Source: Coptis chinensis (Eukaryota; Streptophyta; Magnoliopsida; Ranunculales; Ranunculaceae). Taken from it: 64,000 bases of DNA. Made by a program: the position numbers and the translations under genes. Positions 23,000 to 34,379 of this stretch are shown here, in pieces. How positions within the stretch are numbered: the first letter of the stretch is position 1; every line of letters begins with the position of its first letter. The notes under the pieces were generated by a model. It ran no database searches, was not told the DNA's origin, and saw nothing but the letters and a program-made list of their open reading frames with translations. Location: the NCBI GenBank assembly GCA_015680905.1, contig CM027381.1, positions 91,413,501 to 91,477,500 on the forward strand, given 5' to 3'.

Positions 23000-24790
23000 G
23001 CTGTCGTTGAACCCGATAACAAATTTGTTTGAGGGGCCTTCAGCTGGTCTCTGTCGATGTTCATTTCCTCTATGGTCCCTTTGAATAACAAATCCACTGA
23101 ACTTCCGCAGTCTATCAATACCCTCTTTACCAGATAATTTCCCATCGCTATAGTGATCACCAAGGCATCCTTATGCAGCGAAATTACTGAATCTAGGTCT
23201 TTTGGGGTGAACATTATGTTTTCCTCACCCATCGTGGTTCCACAAACTAACCGCGATATGCTCACCACCTCATTAACCTGCAGTAAACTCGTTGTCTTTC
23301 TTATCTTGTCTCGGTGTGCATTTCTCCTTAGTGTTTTTCCACTAAAAATGACATTGATAGTACCTAAAATTCTAGCCGGAGTTGACACTCTCTCTGTTTG
23401 ATGAACCTCCATGACAAATTCCCTAAGCATCCCCTTCTCAATCATTCTTTCTACCAGCCACTTCAAGGCATAACATTCATTAGTGGCATGGTTCCTAATT
23501 TGATGATAAACGTAAAATGGTTTCCCCTCTATCTCCCCTAGTGTACTCCGCGGACCCTTATAATATTGTTGCCCCTTAATTAGAGGCAAGATTTCGCTAA
23601 GGGCCTGTTAAGAGGAGTCTATTCTATTTCGCGGTATGGCTTCCTTTCTCGGATATCCCTTTTGCCTCGATCCCCAATCCTCTCTGGTCCTCGGTTCTCC
23701 CCTCTGTATGATCCCCTCTATCTTTCTTCTGTCCTCCCTTTACCTTTTCTGTCATCTCTGTCTACCGCCTGCACTGCCTTCCCTGATTTCTTCTGTTCCT
23801 TTGCATTCCTCTGCATTATGTCCTCATACCATATGTATTTATCTACCTTTGGGTACAAACCGTGCAAGGTAGTGATTTCTATTTTGGACACCGATTCATG
23901 GACTCTAGTTCCCGGCCTCAAGCTGTGCTGGAAGGCTATGACCGCTGTATGTTCATCCAAATTTTCCACTCTCAGAGTCTCCTCCTTGAATTTGCACAAA
24001 AACTCCCTCCCTTAATGATTCCGTTGACCTTTGCTTAATATTGAATAGGGCCGCGATATCAACCACCCTCCTTTTCTTGTGTATATATGAAGTGATCAAC
24101 AAATGCGCGCTCCAGCTCTTCAAACATTTTGATGCTTCGCGAAGCCAACCTATAATACCAATATGAAGCTCCCCCTTTAAGACTTGCAGGGAACATCATG
24201 CAGCGGAGTCCATCATACTTACTCTCCTGCCAAAATAGCATCTGTTGCCGAAAATGATGTAAATGATCAGTCAGGTCTCCTTTCCCATCATACCTCTCAA
24301 ACCTTGGTTGGGAGAACCTCTTAGGCACTTCCGAATTCCATATCGAATTTGCAAATGGATTTTTATTGAGGCTCGCAACCTCCTTCTGTGCCGCACTTTG
24401 GTTTGCTCTTTCTGCTACGCGGTTTGCTTCCCTATCTTTCTCAATCATAGCCTGTACTACCTCCAGCGTGATGCCCGCTGTTGGTTTCGCGTTCAGTGGC
24501 GGGTACTCCTCATTTTCCCCTTCCACTTCACTACCCCGAGGATCCCCCCGTTATGTTTCCCCATGTGTAGTCTCCCTCTCCTTTCTCAACTCGTCATTCT
24601 CGTTCCTTAGCCTAACTATCTCCTCTTGAAGAAGTCTGGTAGCATCAGCCGCCACGTCTGATATTTCTTCCTTCCCTACTCCTTCCATCTCAGCACTCTC
24701 TGTTTCCTCTACCACCTCTCTAATTGCTACTTTCCTAGGTCTTCCTACTCCTCTTTTTGCTACGGTGGACATTTTCTTTCTGTTCCCCAC
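22996..24790 (-). pseudogene. Tat-type Gag and protease
   Basis: Gag starts near 24790 with a basic GRPRK motif resembling an AT-hook, then a Glu/Arg-rich coiled coil. The gag core at 24059-24526 reads DGLRCMMFPASLKGGASYWY and is followed by VEERA-type segments at 23999-23718 (VENLDEHTAVIAF). The protease segment (23589-22996) has a zinc-knuckle-like start near NECYALKWL and the active site VLIDCGSSVDLLF. Stops and frame changes at about 24050, 23700 and 23590 interrupt the chain. Confidence 0.8.
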
Positions 24791-24804
24791 AGACGAGTGC
24801 TAAA

Positions 24805-25145
24805 TGTATAATCCGTTATTACAACCTATAAAATTACTTGTATTAAGTCGCTTCTCTCTCTACTTTCTCTTCTCTTGATCTGACTTTTTTTTCCTTTTTC
24901 CTCTTTTTCTTCTCTCTTTTCTTTATATCCCTTCTCTTTCTAACCTCCTCTTACTTTTGGTTCGTTGATCTTCCACTATCCCACGTTCCCCTCCTCTCCA
25001 CCTTTTCCTTCACTATTCTCGGCAGTTCTCGTTAAGGTTTCGCAGACCTGATCCGCTGTATCATGTCCTCTCTTCACTATTCTGCATCCGGCCCACTCAC
25101 CACCAATAACATCTTATGTCACGAATATGACCACTACATCCACAT
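24805..25145 (-). repeat. Probable 5' LTR of truncated Tat element
   Basis: On the plus strand the TG of TGTATAATCC starts two bases past the primer-binding-like sequence, at the same place as in the complete element. The sequence is CT-rich like the LTRs at 37861 and 46983, and a plausible CA end lies near CTACATCCACA (about 25144). No partner LTR remains, so the outer border is approximate. Confidence 0.55.
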
Positions 25146-25399
25146 TTTTTTTTCTTTCCTATAATTTCCTATAATTTTTTGTTTGATATTTCATTTAATA
25201 ACCTTTTACATGTCGATATTTTACTAAATATCTATGATATATATATTGATATTGATTTTTGGTGACATATCACTACATATCGCGTGGATATGAACATATG
25301 GCCCAATGTAAAATATCCCCACACAAGAAGATATGTTGACAATATATATCAAGATTTCAAATATCGATATATCCCTATATCTCGATATTTTGTACTATA
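25146..25399. other. AT-rich stretch with ATATCGATAT palindromes
   Basis: Poly-T and many overlapping ATATCGATATAT-like palindromes; likely part of an older MITE cluster with the next feature. Confidence 0.5.
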
Positions 25400-25407
25400 G
25401 TCCGATG

Positions 25408-25726
25408 CATAGTACAAAATATCAGGAAATAGGTATTTATCAATATTCAATTTCTTGATATGTATCGTGGATATATCCAAAATATCGATAAATATTATAG
25501 ATATTATAGATATTTCTTGATATATCATGATATATTATTTATATTTATTTGAAATATAATGGTAAATATTAAATAAAATTGTTACATATACAAAATATCG
25601 TCGAAATATCAGTGATATTTTCAGTCGTATATATCTCTAAACATATCGTGATATTTATATATATTTTTCTGAAATGTGAATAAATATCAATAAATATTGC
25701 GATATATCACGATATTTTGTACTATG
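25408..25726. mobile_element. MITE-like palindromic element, 8-bp near-TSD
   Basis: Ends are inverted copies: CATAGTACAAAATATC at 25408-25423 and GATATTTTGTACTATG at 25711-25726 (16 bp, perfect). Flanks GTCCGATG (25400-25407) and GTCTGATG (25727-25734) match at seven of eight positions, suggesting an 8-bp target duplication. The interior is almost entirely ATATC/GATAT palindromes and has no coding capacity. Immediately left, 25384-25398 is another copy of the same terminus, so a second related element or end abuts it. Confidence 0.7.
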
Positions 25727-26021
25727 GTCTGATGTGCCATATTAGTGTTAGGAGTTCATGGGAGCCATGAATCGGTCCTGACTCCTGAGTCAAGACTTAA
25801 GAGTCATCTAAATTTGATGTGATAGGACACCACCGGTCTGGTTTTGCTATCCTAACTCCTAAGATTTTGTGTCTAGCTATCCAGAAATGAAACTTTGTAA
25901 ATTGGTCCATTTCCATTAGAGAAAAACTTCAGTCCATAGCGCTTAGGACCAATGACATCTTCACAACCTGATTAACTATAGTTGGGATTCAACATACGTA
26001 CAACTAATTAATTAATAATTA

Positions 26022-26051
26022 CTAGCCATTTGGCCCGACCTATGGCCGGAC
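26022..26051 (-). mobile_element. Possible Helitron 3' end
   Basis: On the minus strand the sequence is CCGGCC-ATA-GGTCGGG (imperfect hairpin), eight bases, then CTAG followed by host T. The same layout (hairpin, eight bases, CTAG, T) is seen at the clear Helitron end at 61820-61849. The 5' end to the right was not located, so extent is unknown. Confidence 0.5.
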
Positions 26052-27548
26052 TTGCTATATAAATAGTTAATGACTCAAAAGCCTAAAGTCCACTTGAATA
26101 AATAATATATGTATATTGATAGCTAATTATTCATTGCATACTTTGTTTGAAGGGTTTATGTTTTTCTATTTTTTTTAAGAGATTGCAAACTCTCAAACTT
26201 TGATCTAGTAAGTGTAATGCATCAGCAGTAGCAAAAGACAAATCGGTGTCAATTTCAAATCTAGATGAATATCATGATATAGGTGACAATGAATGTTTGT
26301 TTGTACACCATATTGCACCATTTGCAATATTGAAGTATTGAGACAAATAATAGTTATCACAACAAAAATATAATTTCTTTAGATTCCCAAGTCAATTTGA
26401 TCATTCAAGTTACCTACTTTGGAGATTGACATTTGCTCCATCAATTCCTTGTACTTAGGACTACTTTAGGAAACTGTTATACATGACAACTGAATTCTAT
26501 AGTCTTTCGAAGTAGATGCAACTTTAAGAGCTTGTCCTTGAGGCAGTTATTTTTGAGACTGGGGGGCTAAGATAAGTCACATTTGCACCACACAAATGTT
26601 TGCCATCTCCTTCACTATGCTACTTACTCTCTATGGTTGGTTTACAAACCAACGTCTGAATACAAACTAACTGCATAACAATTAAAAGTGTCTATACAAT
26701 GACTTATACTAAACAATGAAAGAATCAGCTGCTTTATTTGGACAATAATATGAAATCATTCAAAAGCGGATTCAATGACAAACAATCACCGAACAAATAA
26801 CAAATAAATCTATTACAAATCCAACTAATGGATTAATCAGAAAGAGATAAAAGGAAAGAAAAAAAATCTTACCTTGGAACGTTTGCTACGTTCTACTTGC
26901 GAACCTCCATTATTCTTCATAAATTATTTATTTAGTTTGGGATCAACCTCCTATTTTTGGAGTAGAAAGATTACTTTTTTTAGATAAAGAAAATAAAGAA
27001 GAAAAAGAGGGAATTGAAGAGTTTCGTTATTAATGAAACTTTGCCCCTCTCCGTGTTTGCATTATTTTATATTATTTTAATATTTGATGCTCTCTTCTAT
27101 CTAGAAATTACAACCTACCACTTTTTAGTATTGGTTGTTAGCATTGCACCCTAAACAAAAAAGCATAGCATATTATTTACATTAGTTCTCAAACACATGT
27201 TGGTTTTAAACAAACTTGAGAAAATATTAAAACACGATGATTTGTGTCTCAAAGAGCCTCACCAATATACAGTTTGTGGTAACTTCTCAGCATTCTCGCT
27301 ATTTGATATAATGTACTCAAGTTTCTTGTTGTGCTTAGTGTTTGTCTCCACCATAACCACGAACTACACTTTCAAATAGAAATGAAACTTCGCAATATTT
27401 CTTCATCTCCACAGCAATACAATGAAATGTACAAATTTAGAACACCAAGTCACCGAAGTCGCGTGTCAAAATACAAAAGCTAAAGCAATCAAATTATGAA
27501 TGTGAAACTTCAATAGTAAAAAAGCACTCTGAGTTTGACTTTTTATTT

Positions 27549-27571
27549 AACTATCTATCTATCTATCTATA
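27549..27571. repeat. CTAT microsatellite
   Basis: Five to six CTAT units in a row in non-coding sequence. Confidence 0.9.
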
Positions 27572-27872
27572 AGATGAGTTGATCTCCATATACTATTATC
27601 AAGAAATCAAGTTCTACATAAGAATAGACATGTTATATATCATCGTCCATTGGTCTTCATCTATTACTGCCCTTTACATGAGTCAAGATCAGTGTGCACA
27701 TTCATATACATTCATTCCGCTAAGACTAAGATAGCCCAACCATTCACATATTAAATTTCAAGTAACATATAGCAACAAGCCAATAACAATATAGTAATTT
27801 GAAAAAAAAAATATTATAATAATCCGCAATGTATAACGAAAGCAGGAATGCATACAGTCCAACCATCTCAAG

Positions 27873-27873
<1 letters not shown>

Positions 27874-27904
<31 letters not shown>
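27874..27904. repeat. TA microsatellite
   Basis: About fifteen TA dinucleotides in a row in non-coding sequence. Confidence 0.95.
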
Positions 27905-27907
<3 letters not shown>

Positions 27908-28675
27908 AAGTTCGGAACCTAGCAGTGCAAAGATCAAATTTTTACAAAAACATTATAGGTAGTGGATTGAGTACTCGTGGAGAAAAAAAATAGTCATGAA
28001 GAAGAAGGCAAAAAAGGCAATAACATTATAGGAGGCATGAAAAGCATGAATACTTAATGAAGAAGAGCTGAGGTTTGGTTACGCAGCTTGCCAGAAAAAT
28101 CAGACTACAAATAAATATACACCTCTTGAACTTTTGAGAATTTGAATTTTCCTAAGAGAGTTTGAACAAATAGAGACTTTATGTTTGAACTTTGTAGACA
28201 ACCAAATTTTTGGTATAAAAATAAGTTGTTGGAAAGTTATAGACCCATAAGAATGGAGCCCTAACGAAGATGGGCACTTGTCGAATGTTGCATTGCAACG
28301 CTTCAATTGAAAGGTGCACATATTTTTGTGCAATGAGTTGTATTGTGATAGTAGTTACTGTAGTTCATAAAGAAAAACAAACGTACTAAACCCCAACATA
28401 GTATAAAAAGAAATATCTAAAGGCAGCCCTATATATATCACTCTTCAGCTATAGTTGTTGAATTCATTGCCTTAAAAATCAATATGCAACCTTGCTCCAC
28501 ACTTCTCAATTTTCCCCTTGAAGTGAATTGAATCTTCCTACATCACCAAAATGCTATACACAATATGTTATCGATTCTTTGTAAAACCAAAATGCTATAC
28601 ACAATATGCTATCGATTCATATTAGTAAGGGATTCACACCATGCAACTATTAGAAACTACGAATATACAATTATA

Positions 28676-29690
28676 TTCCTAAAGTACGTGACTTTTTGAA
28701 AAATTTCGACAATCTCCTCTGTATTTTCGATATCTCATAAATATAAAACCTGTCGTAACCTAAAAATTTAAAACAATATACTTCTCATTGATTAACTCAA
28801 CTACTTAACCATCTCGATGAATGCCAAAGCAGTTAAATAACTGGTTTAAAAAATGAGATCACTGCAACATTAGGACTTAGTACAGTAAAGAACTTGAATG
28901 TCTCGACTAATGACAGATCATCCAAGCACCTTGTACAAATATACTTCTTATTGATTAACCCAGCTACTTAACCGTCTCGACGAATGCCTGAACAGTTAAA
29001 TAACTAGTTTAAAAAATGAGATCACTATAACATTAGGACTTAGTACAACAAAGAACTTGAATGTCTCGACTAATGCCAAATCATCCAAGCACCTCGCCAA
29101 AGCCATTACCGAAAACACATATTAAATATATACTTTCGAGTCCAACACCCCAAAACTCAAACAATTATATACCTAAAGTACGTGACTTTTTTGAAAAATT
29201 TAGACAGAGTTTCCTCTGTATTTTCGACTTTTCATAAATATAAAACCTGTCATAACCTGAAAATTTAAAACAACATATTTCTCATTGATTAACGCAACTA
29301 CTTAACCGACTCGACAAATGTCAGAGCAATTAAATAAATGGTTAAAAAAATGAGATCACTGCAACATTAGGACTTAGTACAGCAAAAAACTTGAATGTCT
29401 CGACTAATGCCAGATCATCCAAGCACCTCGTACAAATATATTTCTCATTAATTAACCCAGCTACTTAACCGTCTCGATGAATGCCAAAGCAATTAAATAA
29501 CTGGTTTAAAAAATGAGATCACTGCAACATTAGGACTTAGTACAACAAAGAACTTGAATGTCTCGACTAATGCCAGATCATCCAAAGCCATTATCGAAAA
29601 CACATTAAATATATACTTTTGAGTCTAACACCCCAAAACTCGAACAATTATATACCTAAAGTACGTGAATTTTCTGAAATGATCTAGAAA
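28676..29690 (+). repeat. Two-level tandem repeat (161-bp unit in ~490-bp unit)
   Basis: The phrase CCTAAAGTACGTGA recurs at about 28678, 29172 and 29655, giving a large unit of 483-494 bp. Inside each full large unit a 161-bp subunit, starting near CTTCTCATTGATTAACCC and including GAACTTGAATGTCTCGACTA, is present twice (about 28782 and 28943, then 29278 and 29439). A short spacer with CCAAAGCCATTACCGAAAAC separates large units. The third large unit is cut after about 40 bp. No coding potential. Confidence 0.85.
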
Positions 29691-31192
29691 TTGTCTTCTT
29701 GGACAACACTTGCTGGACTGTATCACCAACCTTTGAGGATTTGGCCTTTTTCTGTGTTAGATAGACATATGTTGTAGTAGCCACCATTGTACTTTGGCTG
29801 ACGAATCAGTTACAACATCAGCCTCTCCTTGTAGTATTAACAATGGCAGAGATACCTATATCATACACTCTTATTAACATTATTAACCCACAACATCAAG
29901 CAAAACTGAAACTGATAATTGAAAAATAGAGTTCATCTTTTAAGAATACCAAACTACAACAAAAAAAAATACTTGGGCAAATGAAAAGTGAATTTACGCA
30001 AATGAAAACTGAAGTAAGATTTTCGTACTTCTCTTGATCATTTGTCTATTTCTTGAGTTGTGTTGAGTAACTCTATGGCTACTTATGTTGAGCTGAGTTG
30101 GACGACTTTGATGAGCTGGAACTGAGTGTCTCTAATTCTATACATTTAAGATTCAATTCTTAATATCAAATTATGATAATTTTGTTTATTAATACCAGGA
30201 AGCAGCTACGGAGAAAAGTGTTATAGCTATTTCGTAATACTATGTTACTGCTCTTATTGAACTATTTAGGAATATACATCCAAGATTAAACAGAAGAACA
30301 ACAACACCGATCTTTCAATTGAATCTCCATAAGCCAAAAACTGTGAAATTAAATAAGTAATACATATATATTGCTAAAGCCAAATAGATATCCTCATTTT
30401 CCAAATTCCAATCACAATTTCAATTTGTCAGAAATTACCCATTTTGTTTGCTTTATAAACACCCAAAAAGCCAGAGGTGCAAATAAAAAGAGGAAAATTT
30501 AATACATGATAATTAAGTTTAGTGTACTTTCGTAGCACAATGAGACAAAACAACAGATGGCCCCAAAGCCATTTTTTAGATCCTATACCTACTTCTTCTT
30601 CAGAGAGATTTGAGAGGTGTTGTCGCCATTTTTTTTTTTTTTTTGTGTGAGACTTTGGAGTGTTTGACGAAGGCTGGGTTTTGTTTTATTGTTGATTGCT
30701 CTTCTTGCTTTGTTGTTCTTATAATTTTAAATCAAGGGTTTCTTGAGTTACTACTTTGGAGAAAAGAGAAATAAGGATGATAGACTTTCTTGAGTTTTTG
30801 TTTTTTTTTCGTTTTTATACATACAAAAGGGCGTGGACTCATTGGCAAAATCGAGGATTGTCCTTCCCTTGAAGGGCATGGGTGGCTTGATTGAATTTAA
30901 TTATTTAAAACATGTGAGTGTTTGTCTTGACTAAACCAAGTTGTCATGACTTAATGCCAAAAAGACATTTTGAACCTAACAATTCAAATTCCAATCCACT
31001 ACAATATCAAACTATAAGCAATTGACAATGAGGAGTTGATATTGTGTATACCTTAGCTCAAAGATGCCATGCATTTCCTGTCATTGCAAGGGGAGAGAAA
31101 AACAAAACTAGAAATATTTAAATCGAGTTTTTGAGCATCCGGGGTAGAGTACGCAGTCATGAGAAAAAAACAATAAATATATTAGGAGTCAC
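29691..31192. other. No gene recognised
   Basis: AT-rich, with short poly-T runs (30630-30644, 30801-30810). No domain, hairpin end or long frame seen. Confidence 0.45.
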
Positions 31193-31200
31193 ATACGCAT

Positions 31201-32473
31201 TAGGGGTGGGCAATGGGCCGGGTCGGGCTAGCCCGGCCCTAAACATTTAAAGCCCTTAAGATATTAGGGCCGGGTCGGCCCGGCCCTAAAGTCAGCATAG
31301 GGCCGGGTCGGGCCGGGTCACAAGTCGAAACCTCAAGCCCTGACCCTGACCCTAGCCCTCTTTAAAGGCTTTAGGGTCGGGCTTTAGGGCCGGGCCTATA
31401 TATTTTCTTTTTTTTTACTACATCAGTTTTAAAACTCATTTATATTACAAAAATGTACAATAATCTACAAACTCAAAGTCCAACCAATCTAGTAATAATC
31501 CTGTATAAGTCCAAAAATTTAAAATGCACATCCACAATCTAATGAACTGAAGTACATCGAGAGTTCGGAATTTGTTCTTCCTTGTACTCAAACCTCACTA
31601 AAATTACATTTAACATTGAAATACATAGACAAATAATTATATTATCATTTTAAAGGAAGAAGTAATATATATAAAGAAGAAACATAATAGTTTTGGTTAA
31701 GGGTCATGGAAGTTGTTAAACTATTTGTAATATCATAAATTATTTCTATAATAGATTTAAACAAATATAATATTACCTTTCTTCTAATTTAAAAGTGATT
31801 CAAGTTTTGTATATGGAAATGAAAATATTGGCTTTTGAACAAGTGATGGAGAAAGGTTTGAGATTACAAATGTCATTTTTCTGACAAAGGTTGTTTTTTG
31901 GTTTCTATGTTACAAATGTCTGCTCTGTATTTTGCTTTAATGGTGTGGAAGGAAATCTTTAGTTTTAGACTTGGCTTGGATGTGAATAAAAATATAATTT
32001 ATAAGAAATAAGTGAGAAAAGAAATTGAGAATAATAAGTTATGGACTTTGACTTGATGATCAAAGGAATAAAGTCTTATTTTTATTAGGCTAGTGCTCAT
32101 TGTTCTTCATGGCTGCTAAGTTGACAAGTTTTTGTTATATAAAACAAGTTATTGGAAGTACCCTTGGGTGTAAGTGATAAATTACAAAGGACAATGTTAT
32201 TTTAATTGAAAATATTTAACAAAGAGTTGGACAATTATGGTATGTGTATTTATAGTGAAAGTATGAAACAGGGCCGGTTAGGGCTTGGTTAGGGCTTGGT
32301 TAGGGTCGGGCCTATGTTTTAGAATCTTAGCCCTAGCCCTGCCCTAGAAGGCATTAGGGCGGGCGGGCGACCCCTAAACTCGTGGAGGGCTTTAGTTGTG
32401 AGGGCTTTATAGGGCTTAGGGTCGGGTCGGTTAGGGCCGGGTTAGGGTCGTTAGGGCCAAATTCCCACCCCTA
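31201..32473. mobile_element. Non-autonomous hAT-like transposon with 8-bp TSD
   Basis: The element begins TAGGGGTGGGCAATGGGCC and its other end, read on the opposite strand, begins TAGGGGTGGGAATTTGGCC, so the terminal inverted repeat is TAGGGGTGGG plus a diverged extension. Both sides carry the perfect 8-bp duplication ATACGCAT (31193-31200 and 32474-32481), the length typical of the hAT superfamily. About 190 bp at each end is GC-rich and full of GGGCCGGGTCGGG / TTAGGGC motifs in several copies, like transposase-binding subterminal repeats. The 850-bp interior is AT-rich with no transposase frame. Confidence 0.9.
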
Positions 32474-32481
32474 ATACGCAT

Positions 32482-33820
32482 ACAGAAGGATGAGGTTCAA
32501 CATCACCACTCGTGAGTCAGAGACACGCTAACTTCAAATTCATCTTTTCCAACTTTTGATGCATATTCTGCAAGATTTAACAGTGCTATTCCAAAAATTG
32601 GTGTCTTAATTTTTGTCCGTGGCTCTACCTGAATAATAAAGAAAAATGGATAGAGAAGCTGAATAACTTTAAAAAGAAGAAAACATCATAATGATATAAG
32701 AACCAAATTGATAGTAACCTGAGATATACACATAAAACACAATTATTAATTAAAATAGAAAGAAACACTTAATATAAACATAAAACACAATATTTCAAAC
32801 AGAAACCCATGAATTACATATCAATGTTTAAAATAGCTGTGACTTTGGATATAAAGTTCACGTTGGTAGAGCTCTAAAATTTCAACACATCACTCATCCC
32901 AATTTCTCAACCATTCCCTATTAGAATAAATCGTACTGGCAAAAGCTTAATCAACCTAGTAGACAGTTATTTAATTGAAATCACAGTCATGGATGGTCAA
33001 ACTCACACTCCAGCACATGTGTTATATCAGTGCCAGGAAGGTAAAAGCTAAAAGAAAAGGGGGTTGAGTGCATTCAAAATAATGAACATACGATACCTGA
33101 GTAAGTTGACGGCTTTCATGATTGCCACGCAAAAGAGTTATATTTGAAGGTGATGGGCAATAACTTCATATTATGCGCGCTTTTTATCTGATATCTTCAC
33201 AAAAAAGTGTATCTTCCTACTAATAACCCTTTTCCGGCCAAACAAATACACCGTTATAAGCCGCTAACAATAACATATATTTGCTACTAAACTAAGAGAG
33301 TAAGAGCCTTTTTTTATGGATATGTTGGTAGATTGCATAGACAATCCAATGGTACTGGCCATCTCACTAATAAGATCACTATTAGTTGTTTAAAATAGTA
33401 ATCAAATATCTAGTGCCGAATTAAATTTAAGAAAAAAATTAAGAGTTATTCACTCACAGGCATGGCGACTAGTACATGTGGGCATGGAATTTGGTCGTCT
33501 GCTTTCAGCGAAGAACATTTGCTACAGTGAATAGGATTATCACTACATCCTTACAACCTGATTAATGCAAAATGAATAACAAACTTAGCATACTAATATG
33601 CGCATAAACATTTATCCCCACTATAAAATTTGGTCCAGTACCCATTATATACATTGATTGCTTAAGCATAGTAATCTTCTCTCTCATCAAATGCAACTCC
33701 TTAGTCAACTGAGTTTCGCTAACTTGCCACCAAAGAAATCAACAAAAATTTAAAAACTTTTAAAATCATAAAACAACATTAGGGGAGGGGGGGGGGGGGG
33801 GTATATAAATAATAAATATA
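32482..33820. other. No gene recognised
   Basis: AT-rich non-coding sequence ending in a poly-G run of about 18 bases at 33783-33801. Possible downstream exons of the coiled-coil fragment were looked for and not found. Confidence 0.45.
33782..33801 (+). repeat. Poly-G tract
   Basis: An uninterrupted G homopolymer after AGGGGAGG. Such tracts are rare in plant DNA and prone to assembly error. Confidence 0.9.
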
Positions 33821-34366
33821 CCATGTGCTTCTCGCATTTTTTTTCTATACTTTTCCAACTATTCTGAAGCATTCTTCAACTCATCTTCGATATCAAGAAC
33901 ACAAACCTCAGCCTCTTTAGCCCTTTCATTTGCTTCATTAGCAAATTCCATCAACGCTTCTCGATCACGATCATAAAGCAAACACTCTTTCTCCCATCTT
34001 GAACACTGGTTCAAAAGATTAGCACACTCAGTAGCCAACTTCTGACTCTCCTCCACAAATTTCTTCAATGCTAGTGCACCTTGACTCGCTTAAGATTAAA
34101 TAAAAAGTCAAACAAAATAAAATTATATATAAAAAGAATTAAGTTTAATTATATAGAAAAAATAAAAATAAAGAGTTACTACTAACCCTAGCACGGTTGA
34201 TTCTTTGGTCTTTTTCTTTTAATCTGGAATGTAAAAGAAAATACTGATCTTGAAGACGTTTTCTTGCTTCTTCAAAGGCACAGAGTTTTAATTCAGGTGT
34301 GTTTGTGGAAATAGGGAGACCTAAAGAGAAATCGATTGATTCTTTATTGAACTCGTCGTTTATCAC
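33820..34366 (-). pseudogene. Coiled-coil protein gene fragment, two exons
   Basis: Upstream exon (about 34366-34185) encodes FNKESIDFSLGLPISTNTPE and KRLQDQYFLLHSRLKEKDQR; a donor GTTAG follows near 34186. The next exon (from about 34092) encodes ALALKKFVEESQKLATECAN and continues as a charged heptad-like helix (EANERAKEAEV). A TAG at 33857 interrupts it, but the frame continues LEKYRKKMREAHG up to a donor GTATAT at about 33820. I do not recognise the family with certainty; it looks like a conserved plant coiled-coil protein. No start codon or further exons were found, so this is probably a captured or abandoned fragment. Confidence 0.55.
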
Positions 34367-34379
34367 AATTGAACAAAAA

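Larger units (their letters stand above)
20330..25145 (-). mobile_element. Tat-lineage Ty3/gypsy retrotransposon, 3' truncated
   Basis: Minus-strand order: probable 5' LTR (about 25145-24805), degenerate primer-binding site (24800-24784), gag (24790-23718), protease (23589-22742), RT (22654-21750), RNase H (21750-21140), second RNase H (about 21100-20640) and the start of integrase (20435-20330). The element stops in the integrase zinc finger, so the rest of integrase, the 3' region and the 3' LTR are missing. Its proteins closely resemble those of the complete element at 37861-47347, so both belong to one family. Frame breaks are scattered throughout. Confidence 0.85.
25735..28670. other. 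Gene-poor AT-rich region
   Basis: No gene supported. Holds a possible Helitron 3' end (26022-26046, listed separately), a CTAT microsatellite at 27549-27571 and a TA microsatellite at about 27876-27904. Open frames are short and lack motifs. Confidence 0.5.

Noticed and set aside
28100-28333. 77-residue minus-strand frame
   Set aside because: No motif and no neighbouring gene signals in an AT-rich region.
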